Shown piece by piece: positions 27,869-37,390 of a stretch of DNA of 52,787 nucleotides. The DNA comes from Rhodocyclaceae bacterium (lineage in GTDB: Bacteria > Pseudomonadota > Gammaproteobacteria > Burkholderiales > Usitatibacteraceae): NCBI GenBank assembly GCA_020247545.1, contig JADCIX010000060.1, positions 1-52,787 of the forward strand, written 5' to 3'. Numbering within the stretch: position 1 is the first letter of the stretch; each line of letters begins with the position of its first letter. Below the pieces are notes generated by a model. The model was not told the origin of the DNA and did no database searches. It saw only the letters and a list, made by a program, of their open reading frames with translations. Position numbers and translations under genes: made by a program.

Positions 27869-29251
27869 GTGCGCCAAGCCTTTTCTCCCAGTTCCGCAGA
27901 CCTCTATCGGCTTGGTTTGATTGACGCCATGGCCGCCATTACCGAGGGGCGCTTCACTGCGCATGACTATGTCGAAAGCTGTATTCAGCGCGCCATATCG
28001 ACCGAGGAGCGTGTCGGTGCATTCGTCCATTTTAACCCCGACCGTATACGCGCGCAGGTAAGGCCGCAAACCAGCGCATCCGGTCAACTCGCCAATATGC
28101 CAATCGGCGTCAAGGACATCATGGCCACACGTGGTGTTCCAACCGAGATGGGCTCAGCCGCGCTTATTGGTCCGTTTAGCGGCCACATCCCGAATTCCTC
28201 GGCCAAAGTTGTCGATAAACTCGCTGGCGAGTCAGCCATCATGTTTGGCAAGACCGTTACCACCGAATTTGCCTGGCGCGAGCCCGGCAAGACGCGTAAC
28301 CCTTGGCAGCTGCACCACACGCCGGGTGGTTCGTCGAGCGGCTCGGCGGCAGCAGTGGCTGCAGGTTGTGTGCCCGCAGCGCTCGGCACACAGACGTTTG
28401 GCTCAGTCATTCGGCCAGCGGCGTTTTGTGGTGTGGTTGGCTTCAAACCGAGTTTTGGCACGATCCCACGCACCGGCATTTACCCAATGTCGGATAGCCT
28501 AGACCAGGTTGGTGTGTTCACGCGAACTGTCACCGACGCGGCGCTACTCAGCGCTTGTTTGTGGACTGACGCGGGTACTGTGCAGCAACACGATGGCAAC
28601 ACAGTACCGCCCGCGCTAGCAGCTGGCTTGACGACACCGGACCAACGGCCACGACAAATTGCGCTCCTGCATACCTCACGATGGGACAGGGCGGATGCGG
28701 CGCAACAACAATTGATCAACGACACAGCCGCGCTACTTACCGAAGAAGGTGCCGACGTCACCCTACTCGAACTTCCCGCAGGGTTTGATGCCATTTGGGA
28801 TATCGCCGCGACCTTATGCGACGTCGAGGGTGCAGAAGTGAATGCCCAATTCATGGATGAGAATCCACCGCGTGTCAGCCGCCATATCTTGGAGTTGATC
28901 ACACGTGGCAGGGCGCGTCCGGCCTCCGATTACCAGCATGCAAAGGCCGCGCAACAATCACTCGTGCTTCAGTTTCACGAGTTGCTGGCACCGTTTGACG
29001 CGGTGTTGACTGCACCGGCACGCGGCGAGGCCCCGCCGGGGTTGGCTGACACCGGCGACGCGGTGTTCTGTATTCCATTTAGCGTGCTGGGTGGTCCTGC
29101 GATCACACTGCCCGCCGCAATGTCGGCCAACGGACTACCGCTCGGTATCCAACTGGTTCACCGCTGGGGAGACGATCAACGTCTGCTTGATACCGCACGC
29201 TGGATCGAACAGCGCCTCGCGCGTCCGCAGGTGTTTCCGTTGCTGCCCTGA
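27869..29251 (+). CDS. Amidase, amidase-signature family
   Basis: The 460-residue enzyme carries the Ser-cisSer-Lys catalytic set. Lys82 is in MPIGVKDI, the cis-Ser at 155/156 is in PGGSSSGSAAAVAAG, and the nucleophile Ser179 is in TFGSVIRPAAFCG. The family hydrolyses amide bonds of varied small molecules. GatA of the tRNA-dependent amidotransferase is a relative, but there are no gatB or gatC neighbours, so a catabolic or detoxifying amidase is more likely. It starts at a GTG 3 bases after the small hypothetical gene, with GGGG about 14 bases upstream. It converges on the hydrolase gene at 29283. Confidence 0.9.
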   Translation: MRQAFSPSSADLYRLGLIDAMAAITEGRFTAHDYVESCIQRAISTEERVGAFVHFNPDRIRAQVRPQTSASGQLANMPIGVKDIMATRGVPTEMGSAALIGPFSGHIPNSSAKVVDKLAGESAIMFGKTVTTEFAWREPGKTRNPWQLHHTPGGSSSGSAAAVAAGCVPAALGTQTFGSVIRPAAFCGVVGFKPSFGTIPRTGIYPMSDSLDQVGVFTRTVTDAALLSACLWTDAGTVQQHDGNTVPPALAAGLTTPDQRPRQIALLHTSRWDRADAAQQQLINDTAALLTEEGADVTLLELPAGFDAIWDIAATLCDVEGAEVNAQFMDENPPRVSRHILELITRGRARPASDYQHAKAAQQSLVLQFHELLAPFDAVLTAPARGEAPPGLADTGDAVFCIPFSVLGGPAITLPAAMSANGLPLGIQLVHRWGDDQRLLDTARWIEQRLARPQVFPLLP

Positions 29252-29270
29252 TCGACGGCGGTTTGTTCTT

Positions 29271-29293
29271 TTGGCACCGGCCCTAGGTGCCAA
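29271..29293. terminator. Inverted repeat at a convergent gene junction
   Basis: An 8-base perfect stem (TTGGCACC and GGTGCCAA) with a 7-base loop sits in the 31-base gap between the amidase and the leftward hydrolase and includes the hydrolase stop codon. No T-run follows on either strand, so a terminator role is uncertain. Confidence 0.35.
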
Positions 29294-30122
29294 GTAAGAA
29301 CTTTCGAACGACCGCAATCGAGTACGCATCTTGAAACATCGGCGCATGTCCTGTTGCGGCGAACGTGACGCCGGTAACGTTTGGCTTGGTGCACATATGC
29401 TCAAACGTTGACGCTAGCAGCAGGTCTGACTCTGCACCACGCGTCAACAGTACAGGGCACTGCACCGCATCCCAGAATTCCGACAGATCAACATCCTCAA
29501 TCGGCTGCTGTCGGAAGCTATCGCCGATCGCCGGGTCATAACGAAATTGCCACATGCCGGAACTTGTCTTTTTGATCAAGGGAAGGGTCAAGGTGTGCCA
29601 TTGGTCGTCGGTAAGCGGACCAAAGGGGCTCACCAAGCGCATCGCCTCTACGACCTCATCGACGCTGCGAAATAGTGGACTCACGCCGACATACATACCG
29701 ATACGTTCGAGTGATGCCTTGGGGATGAACGAGCCTAAATCATTAAGCACCATGCGGGTGATTGGTGTGTTTGGCTGCGCGGCGAGTACCATGCCGATAA
29801 TGCCGCCCATCGAGGTACCGAGCCAATGGACGGATTTCTGCCCTGTCTTGGCAATCACCCTCACCATGTCCGACACGTACTGCGGGTAGGTGTAATCGGC
29901 TTTGTTGACCAACCAGTCCGACTCACCCCGGCCAACCACGTCTGGGCATACCACGCGATAACGGTCGGCCAGCGCTTCCGCCATCACATCGAAGTCACGA
30001 CCACAACGTGTCAGGCCATGGACACATATCAACACGTTCGGATTTGCGGCGTCGCCCCATTCGGTGACATGTACCCGATGACTACCAGCGGAAGACTGGC
30101 AGGGCACAAAATAATTATGCAA
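29283..30122 (-). CDS. Alpha/beta-fold hydrolase
   Basis: The 279-residue protein has the alpha/beta hydrolase plan. An oxyanion HG motif is at 35-36 (CVHGLTRCG), the nucleophile elbow is GTSMGG with Ser104, an acid is likely in TRGAESDLL near 234, and the catalytic His is in ATGHAPMF near 259. [10 protein letters not shown] is a common family segment after strand 4. The substrate cannot be told from sequence. There is no signal peptide, so it is cytoplasmic. Its start overlaps the end of folD by 8 bases, making it the last gene of the folate run. A link to folate metabolism is not implied by the family itself. Confidence 0.85.
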   Translation of the reverse strand: MHNYFVPCQSSAGSHRVHVTEWGDAANPNVLICVHGLTRCGRDFDVMAEALADRYRVVCPDVVGRGESDWLVNKADYTYPQYVSDMVRVIAKTGQKSVHWLGTSMGGIIGMVLAAQPNTPITRMVLNDLGSFIPKASLERIGMYVGVSPLFRSVDEVVEAMRLVSPFGPLTDDQWHTLTLPLIKKTSSGMWQFRYDPAIGDSFRQQPIEDVDLSEFWDAVQCPVLLTRGAESDLLLASTFEHMCTKPNVTGVTFAATGHAPMFQDAYSIAVVRKFLLGT

Positions 30123-31005
30123 GTCTGGTCTCCTGAAACCCGGTCGTGCTGGGAATACCTGCTGTGCGCTCGGCAGCCTTTAACGTATTACCGAGCAACA
30201 TCGTGATCGTCATCGGACCGACGCCCCCCGGCACAGGCGTAATGGCTGAGGCCACCAAGAGTGCTTCGGCATAGTCGACATCTCCACAAAGTTTGCCGTC
30301 TGGCAATCGATTGATACCCACATCGATCACGACCGCCCCCGGTTTGATCCAACCGCCTTTGACAAAATTTGGCCGACCGACCGCTGCCACCAAAATATCG
30401 GCACTGCGACAGAACGCCGGCAGATCCTGCGTCTTGGAGTGACATATGGTCACGGTCGCGCCCGCCTTTAGCAACAGCATGGCCTGCGGTTTACCGACAA
30501 TATTTGATCGACCAACAATCACTGCATGTCTGCCCTCGATTGGGACGCCCTCATACTCAAGCATCTTCATGACGCCATATGGAGTACACGGCGGGTAAGG
30601 GCTTTCATCAATCACCAGTGCGCCCATATTCGCAAAGTGAAATCCGTCAACGTCCTTTTTTGCCGAGATGGCTTCGATCACTGCACGATCATCCAACCCT
30701 TTTGGCAACGGCAGCTGCACCAAGATGCCGTGAATGTTGGGGTTGGCATTGAGTTGCTCGACGAACGCCGTTAGGGCAGCCTGTGTAGTTGCTGCGGGAA
30801 GGGGATGTACTTCCGAGTACATACCGATAGACTCACAAGCTTTGGCCTTGTTACGCACATAAACTTGGGACGCGGCGTCATCGCCCACAATCACAACCGC
30901 CAACCCTGGCCGAATGCCTTGGGAAAGCAGCCGGTCTACACGCAGCTTGTATTCCGAACGAAAAAAATCCGAGATCACCTTGCCATCAATAATTTTTGCT
31001 GTCAT
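30115..31005 (-). CDS. folD: Methylenetetrahydrofolate dehydrogenase / cyclohydrolase
   Basis: This 296-residue bifunctional enzyme interconverts 5,10-methylene-, 5,10-methenyl- and 10-formyl-tetrahydrofolate with NADP. The catalytic Tyr49-x3-Lys53 pair (YVRNK), the GILVQLPLP segment, the dinucleotide-binding GRSNIVGKP and the C-terminal PGGVGPMT signature are all present. The ATG overlaps the stop of fthC by 4 bases (ATGA), so the two are translationally coupled. Both act on the same one-carbon folate pool. Confidence 0.97.
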   Translation of the reverse strand: MTAKIIDGKVISDFFRSEYKLRVDRLLSQGIRPGLAVVIVGDDAASQVYVRNKAKACESIGMYSEVHPLPAATTQAALTAFVEQLNANPNIHGILVQLPLPKGLDDRAVIEAISAKKDVDGFHFANMGALVIDESPYPPCTPYGVMKMLEYEGVPIEGRHAVIVGRSNIVGKPQAMLLLKAGATVTICHSKTQDLPAFCRSADILVAAVGRPNFVKGGWIKPGAVVIDVGINRLPDGKLCGDVDYAEALLVASAITPVPGGVGPMTITMLLGNTLKAAERTAGIPSTTGFQETRLA

Positions 31006-31631
31006 GTTATGAATGAGAGTTGTTGTGAAGGGGTGATCAATAAATCGATTGATACGTCATGCTCTGAAACCGGAACCTCATCGACTAACTGGCAATCAAA
31101 TGCTAGCGCTGCCAGCAGAGCAGCGGGTCGCCTTGCAGGCAACAAGCGATCATAGTATCCCTTGCCGTAACCAAGGCGATGGCCGCGACGGTCGAAGGCC
31201 ACACCAGGAACCAGCAAAAGGTCAACGATATCGAGCTGCACGGCGGCGCAAGAGGCTAGCGGTTCACGAATGCCCCACTTCCCCACTACTAAATCCGCTT
31301 CGCCATCAACTCGGTGCAGCGCGAGTAGTGATACATCAGGTGATGTTTGCGCGCTAACCATCCTCGGCAACACCACAACTTTTTCCTGCCTCAACGCTTC
31401 TGAAAAAATGGCATTTGTATCCACCTCAGTGCCAAAACTCATGTAAATCAGCACCGTCCTGGCATCAACAAAAGCGGGTAACGCCAATAGGCGCGAAACA
31501 CATCGCGCCGCATCCTCCGCGCGGCGGATGGTTGGCATCGCCTCACGCTGGTGGAGAACGGCCTCACGCAATAGAGACTTCGCCTCTATCAGATTTATAT
31601 TCGGTGCGGTATTTGGCGTGATCATGGACAT
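31002..31631 (-). CDS. fthC: 5-formyltetrahydrofolate cyclo-ligase
   Basis: The 209-residue protein fits the 5-FCL family (YgfA/FthC). It uses ATP to turn 5-formyl-THF into 5,10-methenyl-THF, which FolD then handles. The phosphate and folate-binding segments are visible: [12 protein letters not shown] near the N-terminus, [31 protein letters not shown] and the final DLLITP. The usual GGGYYDR appears as GKGYYDR. Two ATGs six bases apart could start it and neither has a strong ribosome-binding site. It lies 57 bases after mug in the same direction. Confidence 0.93.
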   Translation of the reverse strand: MSMITPNTAPNINLIEAKSLLREAVLHQREAMPTIRRAEDAARCVSRLLALPAFVDARTVLIYMSFGTEVDTNAIFSEALRQEKVVVLPRMVSAQTSPDVSLLALHRVDGEADLVVGKWGIREPLASCAAVQLDIVDLLLVPGVAFDRRGHRLGYGKGYYDRLLPARRPAALLAALAFDCQLVDEVPVSEHDVSIDLLITPSQQLSFIT

Positions 31632-31688
31632 TTCGTTATTCTAGTCTGGGTGACGTCTCACGAAGCTCGCAAGGCACCCCAGCCACCC

Positions 31689-32225
31689 TCAGCCGCCTGA
31701 CTTCTCAGCGATGGTATCGGCTAACAATTGCCAAACACGGATATCAAAGAACTTTGTGGCAAGACCTGAAGGTGACGGCAACACAAACAGACGGGTGGTG
31801 CTGTTGCTTCCAATCCGCTCGGGCTGAAGGCCATAGTCAGGGTGGCGGTTTAACACTTCGCGCCCGGCATTTTTGCTGGTGAACGCCACAATCTTCGGTT
31901 GGTAATGCTCGATCTTTGCCAAGAACGCATCGGCATCAAACGCGTTGTCCGGCAATTGGGCGTCGGTGCCGCAGTGCACCTTACACAAGTCTGTCAGGCC
32001 GATTCCCAAATCGAGTAGCTGCGGATACTCCGAGGGCAAGAATCGGCGTGGCGTTATGCCCGTCTGATGCAGCGTCGGCCAAAACCGATTACCCGGTTTG
32101 GCGTAATAAGATTTTTCCGCGGCAGATTTTGTCGATGGCGCAGTGCCACAAAACACCAATCGTAACCCCGGAACCAGCAAGTCCGGCACCAAATAGTTAG
32201 TCGATGACGCTGCGCTCTCACCCAC
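31689..32225 (-). CDS. mug: Mismatch-specific uracil/thymine-DNA glycosylase (Mug-like)
   Basis: I start it at the GTG at 32225 (178 residues), which overlaps the pabBC stop by 8 bases (GTGGGTGA) and follows a G-rich ribosome-binding stretch. An in-frame TTG at 32258 is the alternative. The active-site region reads FCGTAPSTKSAAEKSYYAKPGNRFWP, in the Mug/TDG layout with the PGNRFW hallmark. The general-base Asn of E. coli Mug (GINPG) is replaced by the GTAPS form found in a related branch. A second motif, PSPSG, stands in for the NPSG-like loop. The family removes uracil or thymine from G:U or G:T mispairs. Confidence 0.85.
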   Translation of the reverse strand: MGESAASSTNYLVPDLLVPGLRLVFCGTAPSTKSAAEKSYYAKPGNRFWPTLHQTGITPRRFLPSEYPQLLDLGIGLTDLCKVHCGTDAQLPDNAFDADAFLAKIEHYQPKIVAFTSKNAGREVLNRHPDYGLQPERIGSNSTTRLFVLPSPSGLATKFFDIRVWQLLADTIAEKSGG

Positions 32226-34005
32226 TACCCCATCCCCCGTCTGGCTGCTCCATTTCAATTTTTAACTCGCCACGTAACCCGTTCACCCACCACACCGTGG
32301 TTGCGCGTTCCAAGTCAGATCTCGTCAACACCCGCTCGGCAACTTCGCCCCGAGCGATCAATTCGTCGCGCATGGTGCCGTTAAGCAGGCCAGCCGTTAC
32401 CGGCGGTGTGAACCGTTTGCCATTCAAGTCCAACACAACATTGGCGCGGATAAATTCGGTCAGCTCACCGCGTTCATTCCAAAGTAGTGTGTCCCATATG
32501 CCGTCCGGCGGCGCATGCAATTGGTAAGTTTCGCGGCGGGTGGTTTTGTGTTGTAAAAACTCGTCAACACTGGAGACCGGCGACTTGGCAAGGATTGCGC
32601 GTGGGTTGAGCGGTGGCGATTCGAGAGCAAACACTTCTACGCTAACGGCCCCATCTGGCTTGCTCGACAAGCGTATCCGCCAATCGCCGCTGGCATGTTC
32701 TCGGGCGAGGCTGGCGAGCGCTGATCGTGCTGCCGCCTCGTCAAAGGCAAACCGGAAGTGCCGCGCCGAGTTGGCCATCCTTGCCAAGTGGCGATCGAGT
32801 AGAACTAACTCACCTTCAGCCAGTCGGATGGTCTCGAATAAGTCAAACGGCTTTGACGCGCGCTGCACAAACCGCGTTTTGTATACCAACTCCGCCGCCT
32901 CACCTTCGACCGTAGAGTCAAAGGTGATACCACTACCAACACCAAAGGTAGCTTTCCGCGCCGATCCATCACCTTCGATCCAAACACTGCGGATGCCGAC
33001 GTTAAAACACGCCGCCCCACCCGGCTCAACCATACCAATCGCGCCGCAGTAGGCACCGCGCGGGCTTGCCTCCAAGTCACGGATCGCATGCATCGCTTCC
33101 ACCTTCGGCGCACCGGTTACCGAGCCGCATGGGAACAGCGCGCGGAACACGTCGTGTAGCGAAAATCCCGGCAGAAGTTTCGCTTGCACGGTGGAAGTCA
33201 TCGACCACACCGAGGGCAAGGCGTGCAATGAAAACAGGTATGGAACCTTGACCGAATGCAGCTCGGCAATACGTGAAAGATCGTTGCGCAGTAGATCCAC
33301 AATCATCAAATTCTCTGCGCGGTCTTTCGGGGAGTGGGTCAGCGCGACGGCGAGTGCGGCATCAGCCTCGGGCGAGTCGCCGCGCGGCGCGGTACCTTTC
33401 ATCGGCTGGGTGGTGACTTGTCCATCACGCAGGGAGAAAAAAAGTTCGGGCGACACCGACAACAACTGAAAGCCACCCGCATCAATAAATGCCTGATAAC
33501 CATTGGGCTGGCTGGCCTGAAGTGCGCGGTAAAAAGAGAGCGCGTCTCCGGTGAACGCCGCAGTTAACCGTGTGGTGTAGTTAACTTGATAAAACCGTCC
33601 ATCACGAATATCACGACGAATTGATTCGACACGAGCGGAAAACTCGCCAGCGGTGACGTCAGATACCCAATCTGCCAGCGTAAAGGTTGCCTCGTCGTCG
33701 GTGCGCAGAGTTGGGGTTGCGGGTAGCAACGTTGCGCCCGCAAACTCGGCAAACCAAACAAGCGGTGTAACAGCCGCCTGTGTCACCAAGGCGCGATCAA
33801 AAGCCGGTGCCGCCTCGTGCGCCACAAACCCTACACACCAGCGGCCACGGTTGGCGGCATCACAGACCGCATCCAACACCGGCGCGACTTGCTCAATGCG
33901 ATGGGCAATGTGCACCGCAATTGGCGCACAAAACTGTAGACGTTGCCGCTGTTCACCCGGCCGGGCGGGAAACAACGGAAAGTCGATTTCACAACGAATT
34001 GACAT
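32218..34005 (-). CDS. pabB: Fused aminodeoxychorismate synthase component I / 4-amino-4-deoxychorismate lyase
   Basis: The 595-residue fusion has two parts. Residues ~1-375 are PabB (chorismate-binding), with DGRFYQVNYTTRL, QPMKGTAPRG holding the active Lys, DLLRNDLSRI, FPCGSVTGAPK and VGSGIT. Residues ~378-595 are a PabC-like class IV PLP fold, with FDLFETIR, LLDRHLARM and a candidate PLP Lys in HKTTRRETYQ, ending in ELTEFIRANVVL. Together they would make p-aminobenzoate from chorismate with ammonia from a separate PabA, not seen here. It heads a leftward run with mug, fthC, folD and a hydrolase. A divergent 46-base gap separates it from the NTF2-like gene. Confidence 0.94.
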   Translation of the reverse strand: MSIRCEIDFPLFPARPGEQRQRLQFCAPIAVHIAHRIEQVAPVLDAVCDAANRGRWCVGFVAHEAAPAFDRALVTQAAVTPLVWFAEFAGATLLPATPTLRTDDEATFTLADWVSDVTAGEFSARVESIRRDIRDGRFYQVNYTTRLTAAFTGDALSFYRALQASQPNGYQAFIDAGGFQLLSVSPELFFSLRDGQVTTQPMKGTAPRGDSPEADAALAVALTHSPKDRAENLMIVDLLRNDLSRIAELHSVKVPYLFSLHALPSVWSMTSTVQAKLLPGFSLHDVFRALFPCGSVTGAPKVEAMHAIRDLEASPRGAYCGAIGMVEPGGAACFNVGIRSVWIEGDGSARKATFGVGSGITFDSTVEGEAAELVYKTRFVQRASKPFDLFETIRLAEGELVLLDRHLARMANSARHFRFAFDEAAARSALASLAREHASGDWRIRLSSKPDGAVSVEVFALESPPLNPRAILAKSPVSSVDEFLQHKTTRRETYQLHAPPDGIWDTLLWNERGELTEFIRANVVLDLNGKRFTPPVTAGLLNGTMRDELIARGEVAERVLTRSDLERATTVWWVNGLRGELKIEMEQPDGGWGSG

Positions 34006-34036
34006 CCCCTTATTCTAGAGGCCGCCAAGCCAGCTA

Positions 34037-34042
34037 TATAAT
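34037..34042 (+). promoter_or_regulatory. Perfect -10 box just before the NTF2-like gene
   Basis: TATAAT ends only 9 bases before the ATG at 34052, so transcription would start within a few bases of the start codon. That predicts a leaderless or near-leaderless mRNA. A good -35 at 17 bases is not visible (TCTAGA at 34014-34019). Confidence 0.5.
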
Positions 34043-34051
34043 TCGATCCAT

Positions 34052-34513
34052 ATGGCGCGCAAAATATTTCCCACGGCAGTTGACTGCGAACTCGCCTTCT
34101 ATGACGCTTTTGAGCGCGGCGACCTTAAGCTGATGATGGCTATCTGGTCCGACGAGCCGGACACGATTTGTGTGCACCCCCAAGGCCCCAGATTGGCGGG
34201 ATTTTCGGCGATTCGAGACTCGTTCGCCGAAATTTTTTCGCACGCCCCTACTGCAAGCAAGCCGCGCATCAAGGTAAGCGAACTACGCAAGCATCAGAGC
34301 CAGACCTTGGCCATCCATTCTGTGTATGAGTCATTTATTGCCGATCCTCCGCCCGCTTCGACCAGTAGCGAAGTTGTTGCCGCAGCTCCCATATTGGCGA
34401 CGAATGTCTACATGCTCACGCCCCGCGGGTGGCGCATGATCGTGCACCATGCGTCGCTGTCGCCACAGGGCACCGTTGCCGAAGAACAAGGTGTATCGCG
34501 GATCCTGCACTGA
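34052..34513 (+). CDS. NTF2-like / SnoaL-like domain protein
   Basis: The 153-residue protein fits the NTF2-like cone fold. It has an N-terminal helix pair (ELAFYDAFERGDLKLMMAIWSDE), a strand with CVHPQGPRLAGFSAIRDSFAEIF, and a terminal strand GWRMIVHHASLSP. Such proteins are small cytoplasmic binding or isomerase-like folds, and the ligand cannot be told. There is no ribosome-binding site but a perfect TATAAT 10 bases upstream. The stop is 7 bases before the binding-protein start, so the two may be co-transcribed. Confidence 0.75.
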   Translation: MARKIFPTAVDCELAFYDAFERGDLKLMMAIWSDEPDTICVHPQGPRLAGFSAIRDSFAEIFSHAPTASKPRIKVSELRKHQSQTLAIHSVYESFIADPPPASTSSEVVAAAPILATNVYMLTPRGWRMIVHHASLSPQGTVAEEQGVSRILH

Positions 34514-34520
34514 TGCGTCG

Positions 34521-36332
34521 ATGGGTTGGCAGATGATCTCCATTGTTGTTGGGTTACGCGGTTTGATGGTTGCGGCAGCCTTCACATTCCCCTGCGCAAG
34601 CGCAAGCCAGACCTACGTCGAAAAAGTGATCCGTACCGCGTTCCCGTCAGCAGAACGCGGATTTGACTGCGCGGCGGAATCCGACGAGGTCACCGGTACG
34701 CTCTGCGACAGCGTGTACGACTCACTACTGCAATACGACTACCTCGCACGCCCAGTCGTGCTTCAACCGCGTTCGGCTGCGGCGATGCCCGAGATCTCCG
34801 CAGATGGCCGCGTCTACACGTTCCGCATCAAGCGTGACATTTTTTTTACTGAGCACAAAGTGTTTGGTGGTGTACGCCGTGAACTGACCTCACACGACTA
34901 TGCCTACAGCCTTAAGCGATTGCTTGACCCCAAAGTCAAAGCGCAGTGGCAGTTTTTGGTCGAGGGTAAGTTTATTGGCCTTGACGAACTACAAGCCGAG
35001 GCCAAGAAGACTGGCAAGTTCGACTACGATAAACCCGTGCGTGGAATCGAGACACCGGATCCGTACACCCTCATCCTGCGCTTGAAAGAGCCGGACTACA
35101 ACCTCAACTACATCCTTGCGATGCCGGCGACGGCAGCGGTCGCGCGGGAAGTTGTCGAGTACTATGGGAGTGCGTTTGCGGAGAACCCGGTTGGCACTGG
35201 CCCGTTCATGCTGAAGGACTGGCGGCGCTCCTCACGCATTACGATGGTACGAAATCCAAATTATCGGTCGGAGGAGTTTTCGACCGTTGCCGACAAAGAC
35301 CCGCGTGACATAGAGATTGCCAACGCACTGCGCGGTAAAAAATTTCCGCAGATTGATCGAATCGAGATCTCAATCATCGACGAAGATCAGCCGCGCTGGT
35401 TGGCCTTTCTTAATAACGAGCACGACTACCTGCGCCCCGTGCCCGAGGTTTATGCAGATATTGCGTTGCCAGGTGGCAAGGTTGCGCCCAATCTCGCTGC
35501 ACGCGGAATCACGAAAGTCGCCAACGAACAGGCTTGGCTGGTCTACACCATGTTCAATATGCAAGATGCCATGATCGGCGGATATACGCCGGAGCGAATC
35601 GCGCTGCGCCGGGCGATGTCTATCGCCTACCCAGTAGCCGACGAGATCGCCATCCTCGAGAAAGGCCAATCCATCGAAGCGTTTTCGCCCATTGCCCAAG
35701 GCATGGCCGGATACACCAACGAACGTGCCACGTGGCACGAGTACAATCCTGCCAAAGCCAAAGCGTTACTGGATTTGTATGGCTACCTAGACCGTGACGG
35801 CGATGGCTGGCGCGAAGCGCCTGATGGCTCGCAATTGTCGGTCGACCTTGCCTCTTTCCCAGTATTGCGCGAACGTCAGCGCAATGAGTTATGGAAGCGG
35901 GCGATGGATGCGATCGGCATTCGGATGACCTTCCGGAAGATTGAAAAGTTACCCGATCTGCGTAAACAGGCGCAGGCCGGCAAGGTGCAGATGTGGACTT
36001 ACGGCTGGATTGCAGACTATCCCGATGGCGAGAATTTCTTGCAGCTGTTTTGGAGTAAGTCGATCGGGGGTGCCAACTATTCGATGTACAACAAGCCTGA
36101 ATACGACGCCTTGTATGAGCAAGTCAAGGTTATGCCTGACAGCCCGGCCCGCACTGAACGCTACCGGAAGATGGTGAAGATGTTGTGGGTGGATAATCCG
36201 TGGCGTGTGCATTACCTCCGGCAACGCACAGTATTACTGCACCCGTGGGTCATTGGCTACAAAAAACATCCTTTTGGTCATGAGCCGTGGCGTTATCTGG
36301 ACATTGACCTCACTAAACTGCCACGCCAATAG
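34521..36332 (+). CDS. Family 5 extracellular solute-binding protein (oligopeptide type)
   Basis: I start it at the ATG at 34521 (603 residues). A second ATG at 34533 is equally possible, and an upstream frame from 34449 overlaps the previous gene. The N-terminus is a signal peptide with a hydrophobic run and cleavage near CASAS. The mature protein has the SBP_bac_5 plan, with AMPEISADGRVYTFRIKRDIFF, YSLKRLLDP, GTGPFMLKDW, RALRRAMSIAYP-like text and WTYGWIADYPDGENFLQLFW. Such proteins deliver peptides or similar solutes to ABC importers. No permease or ATPase gene is nearby, so it is an orphan here. Its stop is 9 bases before gspC. Confidence 0.88.
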   Translation: MGWQMISIVVGLRGLMVAAAFTFPCASASQTYVEKVIRTAFPSAERGFDCAAESDEVTGTLCDSVYDSLLQYDYLARPVVLQPRSAAAMPEISADGRVYTFRIKRDIFFTEHKVFGGVRRELTSHDYAYSLKRLLDPKVKAQWQFLVEGKFIGLDELQAEAKKTGKFDYDKPVRGIETPDPYTLILRLKEPDYNLNYILAMPATAAVAREVVEYYGSAFAENPVGTGPFMLKDWRRSSRITMVRNPNYRSEEFSTVADKDPRDIEIANALRGKKFPQIDRIEISIIDEDQPRWLAFLNNEHDYLRPVPEVYADIALPGGKVAPNLAARGITKVANEQAWLVYTMFNMQDAMIGGYTPERIALRRAMSIAYPVADEIAILEKGQSIEAFSPIAQGMAGYTNERATWHEYNPAKAKALLDLYGYLDRDGDGWREAPDGSQLSVDLASFPVLRERQRNELWKRAMDAIGIRMTFRKIEKLPDLRKQAQAGKVQMWTYGWIADYPDGENFLQLFWSKSIGGANYSMYNKPEYDALYEQVKVMPDSPARTERYRKMVKMLWVDNPWRVHYLRQRTVLLHPWVIGYKKHPFGHEPWRYLDIDLTKLPRQ

Positions 36333-36341
36333 CGCCGACAA

Positions 36342-37181
36342 ATGCGTATCCCCTCCCCCCAGATCACCCACCTTGCCAACTTAACCAGCCTCGTGCTGGT
36401 GGTAGTGTTGGCTTGGCAGCTGGCATGGTGGGGCTGGCGGCTCGCTACCCCCGTGACGCAGATGGCAGAAACCGCTGACATCGCGCCGGTTGATCGCAGC
36501 CTCGCGCGAACCCTGCTGGGTGACCCGGGTGCGGTGGAACCGGTTGCGACTGGTGCAGCCGCGAATAACAACGGCATCCGCCTCAAAGGCGTGTTTGCCG
36601 TTGACGGCAAGACGCTTTCCGCCGCCATCATCAATACCGGCGGGCGCGATACCAGCGTTCGTGTTGGCGAGACCATTAGTGAGGGCGTCAAACTGGTCGA
36701 AGTGTCGGCGGCACAAATCGTGATCTCACGTGCGGGCGTGCGCGAAACCATCCCGATGGAGCGTATGAGTGCGTCGAACACCAGTAGCGGAAATACCGTG
36801 GCGGGCGCGGGTGCACGGCCCAACGCAGCGCCGCAGGCCACTTTCCGCCTGAACGTCGCCTCACAATCCCGCAATTCCTACAGTCTCTCGCGCAGTGAAC
36901 TTAACAACGTCCTTCAAGACCCGAATCAAATCAACTTCCTCGGCAATATCGCTCAAGCACCAGGCGGCGGCGTTCAGGTGAAGGACGCGCCATCCGGCTC
37001 ACTAGCGCAGAAGCTTGGTTTGCAAGTCGGTGACACTATCACCACCATTAACGGGCAACCGGTAACCGGGCCGGGTGACTTGGCGCGCTTCTATGGCCAA
37101 TTCGGCTCAACTAACAGTATTCGAGCGGAGATCAAACGCGGCGGCGCACCGTTATTGTTGACCTACGCGATCAATCCGTAA
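36342..37181 (+). CDS. gspC: Type II secretion protein GspC
   Basis: This 279-residue inner-membrane protein links the GspD secretin to the inner-membrane platform. It has a short cytoplasmic N-terminus, one membrane helix at ~13-31 (NLTSLVLVVVLAWQLAWWGW), and an HR domain at ~75-150 (IRLKGVFAV...SAAIINTGGRDTSVRVGETI). A Ser/Asn/Ala-rich linker and a C-terminal PDZ domain at ~200-279 (GLQVGDTITTINGQPV) follow. It begins 9 bases after the binding-protein gene and is separated from gspD by the lipoprotein gene. Confidence 0.93.
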   Translation: MRIPSPQITHLANLTSLVLVVVLAWQLAWWGWRLATPVTQMAETADIAPVDRSLARTLLGDPGAVEPVATGAAANNNGIRLKGVFAVDGKTLSAAIINTGGRDTSVRVGETISEGVKLVEVSAAQIVISRAGVRETIPMERMSASNTSSGNTVAGAGARPNAAPQATFRLNVASQSRNSYSLSRSELNNVLQDPNQINFLGNIAQAPGGGVQVKDAPSGSLAQKLGLQVGDTITTINGQPVTGPGDLARFYGQFGSTNSIRAEIKRGGAPLLLTYAINP

Positions 37182-37390
37182 TGTGCAATAACGGCGGGCG
37201 TTTTCGAGCATTTTTGCTTGGAGAAGCGCGCCGTGTAAAGGGCTAGGTCGACTAGTGTTCACCGCTGTTTGGCGATTCGGCGGCAATTCCCGCCGAAAGA
37301 TGCGTTCGCGATAGAATAGAGGCTGACTAATCCGCGCAAGCAGTACCCGCGCACCCGGAAATACGCGTCTACGTTAACGGAGTTGAAGAA

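Noticed and set aside
33999-34042. TTGACA at 33999 as the -35 for the NTF2-like gene
   Set aside because: It lies 32 bases from the TATAAT and inside the start region of the divergent pabBC gene.
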